From assembly GCA_025210235.1 (NCBI GenBank), contig JAOASG010000052.1, positions 1 through 55,572 of the forward strand: DNA of 55,572 nt, given 5' to 3'. A program made the position numbers and the translations under genes. Shown here piece by piece: positions 53,974-55,572 of this stretch. Source of the stretch: Vallitalea sp. (GTDB lineage Bacteria > Bacillota > Clostridia > Lachnospirales > Vallitaleaceae). The first letter of the stretch is position 1; the number at the start of each line of letters is the position of its first letter. The notes under the pieces were generated by a model that saw only the letters and a list, made by a program, of their open reading frames with translations, did no database searches and had not been told where the DNA came from.

Positions 53974-54993
53974 TTAAAATTGTGATAAAAATCTTACATC
54001 ATTTTCATAGAATAAACGAATATCCTTAATACCATATCTAAGCATTGTAATTCTCTCAAGTCCCATACCAAAAGCAAATCCACTATATTCTTTTGGATCA
54101 ATGCCTACCATTTCAAGTACTTTTGGATGAACCATACCACATCCTAATATTTCAATCCAACCTGAATCTTTACATACACGACATCCTTTTCCTCCACACA
54201 TTACACATGATACATCTACTTCTGCACTAGGTTCAGTAAATGGAAAATGATGAGGTCTGAATTTAACTTTTACTTTTTCTCCGTATAATTCTTTTATAAA
54301 TACTTCCAATGCACCTTTTAAATCTGCCATTGTAATATTTTTATCTATTACTAAACCTTCTATTTGATTAAATACTGGTGAATGAGATGCATCCACTTCA
54401 TCTGAACGATACACTCTACCAGGAGCAATTATCCTAATAGGAGGTTTACTGTTTTCCATAACTCTTATTTGAACTGGAGATGTTTGTGTTCTAAGTACTA
54501 CATCTTTATTTATATAGAATGTATCTTGTTCATCTTTTGCTGGATGATTTTCAGGTATGTTAAGTGCCTCGAAGTTATAGTAATCTTTCTCAACTTCAGG
54601 CCCTTCTGCTATTTCATATCCCATACCTAAAAATATATCTTTTATATCATCAAGTACAATATTCATTGGATGTCTATGTCCAATTGTTTTTTTCTTAGAA
54701 GGCATAGTAACATCAATAACTTCTTCTTTTAATTGTTTTTCTCTTTGTTTCTTTGCTAATTCATTTTTGGCAGTTTCTAACTTTTCCTCAATAACATTTC
54801 TGACCTCATTTGCAAGTTGACCGATAACTGGTCTTTCTTCTTGAGATAAATCTTTCATACCTCTTAGTACACTAGTTAATTCTCCTTTTTTACCTAAGAA
54901 ATTAACTCTTATATCATTAAGTATTTTTAAATCTGTTACTTCATCAATTCTTTTTAAAGCATCATCTTTTATAGCCTGTAGTTTATCTTTCAT
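53974..54993 (-). CDS. pheS: Phenylalanyl-tRNA synthetase alpha chain
   Basis: 339 residues, full length. The N-terminal coiled coil (about residues 1-85) contacts t[68 protein letters not shown] (motif 2), and [19 protein letters not shown] with [20 protein letters not shown] (motif 3 region) are typical. [13 protein letters not shown] cysteine cluster is the usual Firmicutes insert. ATG 54993 has GAAAGGAG upstream. Expression is set by the T-box leader at 55110-55375. Confidence 0.98.
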   Translation of the reverse strand: MKDKLQAIKDDALKRIDEVTDLKILNDIRVNFLGKKGELTSVLRGMKDLSQEERPVIGQLANEVRNVIEEKLETAKNELAKKQREKQLKEEVIDVTMPSKKKTIGHRHPMNIVLDDIKDIFLGMGYEIAEGPEVEKDYYNFEALNIPENHPAKDEQDTFYINKDVVLRTQTSPVQIRVMENSKPPIRIIAPGRVYRSDEVDASHSPVFNQIEGLVIDKNITMADLKGALEVFIKELYGEKVKVKFRPHHFPFTEPSAEVDVSCVMCGGKGCRVCKDSGWIEILGCGMVHPKVLEMVGIDPKEYSGFAFGMGLERITMLRYGIKDIRLFYENDVRFLSQF

Positions 54994-55109
54994 GCTATAT
55001 ACTCCTTTCGATTCAATTTATTTTAAGTAACTTAAACCTGTACTTCAAAATATTAGTGAAACATTTTAAAACATCATTTTAAGTGCTAAATTTAAGTAAG
55101 TTATTTTAC

Positions 55110-55375
55110 GCAACAAAAAATCTCCATCCCACAAAGGGACCGAGATAATCGGCGGTACCACCCTATTTTCATAAAAGCAATATACATAATATATAACTGC
55201 TTAATAGACACTCATTAGCGTAACGTGCTTAACGGTATTTCTTACCAAATATATATATTCAGAAATACAGCTCCAGTGGGAAATTCAACAGCTATCAGAA
55301 CTTAAAAATGTTTTCAGCCAAGACATCTTCTCTCTAAAAGGAAATAACTATCTACTTACACTTTCATTGCTTTTA
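55110..55375 (-). promoter_or_regulatory. T-box leader of pheST
   Basis: On the minus strand GGGTGGTACCGC (55163-55152) is the T-box that pairs with the uncharged tRNA end. The following stem ATCTCGGTCCC / GGGATGGAGAT with TTTTTT (55147-55115) is the terminator, which competes with the antiterminator. The upstream 200 bases form Stem I, with GAGAGAAGATG near 55330. A UUC within GAATTTCCCACTGG (55282-55280) is a fitting phenylalanine specifier codon. Low charged tRNA-Phe would switch the operon on. Confidence 0.9.
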
Positions 55376-55477
55376 ATTTAGATTATTTATTAATAACTTT
55401 TTATAAATAAATCATATTAATAATTTATTCTATTTTATCATATCCTATATAAGTGTCAAGGGTTTTATTGTAAAGTT

Positions 55478-55572
55478 CTAAATAACCTTAGTTGTCCAAT
55501 CTTCTAAGTTCCAAATTTCATCAACAATATCCATATAAAATTCCGGTTCATGAGACACCATCAGTACAGTAC
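55478..55572 (-). CDS. ABC-F type ATPase, C-terminal fragment cut by the window edge
   Basis: The last 30 codons of a leftward gene that enters from the right edge. They encode TVLMVSHEPEFYMDIVDEIW followed by NLEDWTTKVI and TAG at 55480-55478. VLMVSHEPEF is the switch-histidine region of an ABC ATPase, and the immediate VVDEIWxLE-like end without a membrane domain is typical of ABC-F proteins, which act on the ribosome and often give antibiotic protection. Too little is visible to choose a subfamily. Confidence 0.68.
   Translation of the reverse strand, partial: TVLMVSHEPEFYMDIVDEIWNLEDWTTKVI

Overview
This is an AT-rich window from a low-GC, Gram-positive, spore-forming anaerobe of the Clostridia (Lachnospirales-like is my best guess). 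The evidence is the operon order cggR-gap-pgk-tpiA-gpmI-eno followed by secG-rnr-orf-smpB-ssrA, a T-box leader on pheST, SpoIID-type proteins, Rrf2/NifS/NifU/MnmA linkage and ClpE. No rRNA or tRNA gene, CRISPR array or intact transposase gene was seen. The only stable RNA gene is the tmRNA.

Bases 1-8973 are the early and lysogeny end of an integrated prophage (or related element) that continues past the left edge. Read leftward: Cro-like regulator, antirepressor, many small ORFs, a Rad52-like annealing protein, an HNH nuclease, a RecU-like resolvase, a DnaD-like replisome organizer and the start of a cytosine DNA methyltransferase. Read rightward: an XRE repressor and a large serine integrase in one unit. 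The switch region has two strong face-to-face promoters, each with a 19-bp palindrome in its spacer; a third copy lies before the antirepressor unit. The integrase frame ends inside the 3' end of ssrA, so ssrA is the probable attachment gene. One membrane-anchored gene (5071-5646) runs against the early operon from its own consensus promoter and is the best candidate for an undescribed prophage accessory function.

Bases 8955-20533 are conserved core genes: tmRNA, SmpB, RNase R, SecG, then lower glycolysis under CggR with promoter, candidate operator and terminators. Bases 20559-26628 hold a soluble-signalling-domain chemoreceptor with six membrane segments, a Na/Pi cotransporter-PhoU fusion, a PHP phosphatase and a patatin-like lipase. 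Bases 26648-30214 are the Fe-S and tRNA thiolation operon (rrf2, nifS, nifU, mnmA) with a visible promoter and operator, followed upstream by clpE.

Bases 33007-42545 are an unusual ABC exporter operon: one ATPase, one distinct ABC-2 permease, a cyclophilin-like lipoprotein, and four paralogous ABC-2 permeases. One paralog is broken by a frameshift. The paralogs share nearly identical membrane parts but have diverged extracytoplasmic domains. Bases 43037-51226 hold queA, two tandem SpoIID-family proteins, a polar amino-acid ABC transporter and an exported protein of unknown function. Bases 51309-55477 are pheT, pheS and the T-box leader, followed by the tail of an ABC-F ATPase gene.

Spacers carry a previously unlabelled small repeat family (MITE-like, ends TAGGTAATTGCAAAACTA). 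One full copy has 12-bp flanking direct repeats (44081-44236), one is near-complete (22156-22261), and two are decayed (49335-49383 and 30279-30320). A second, more GC-rich palindromic segment is found on both sides of the amino-acid permease and ATPase genes.
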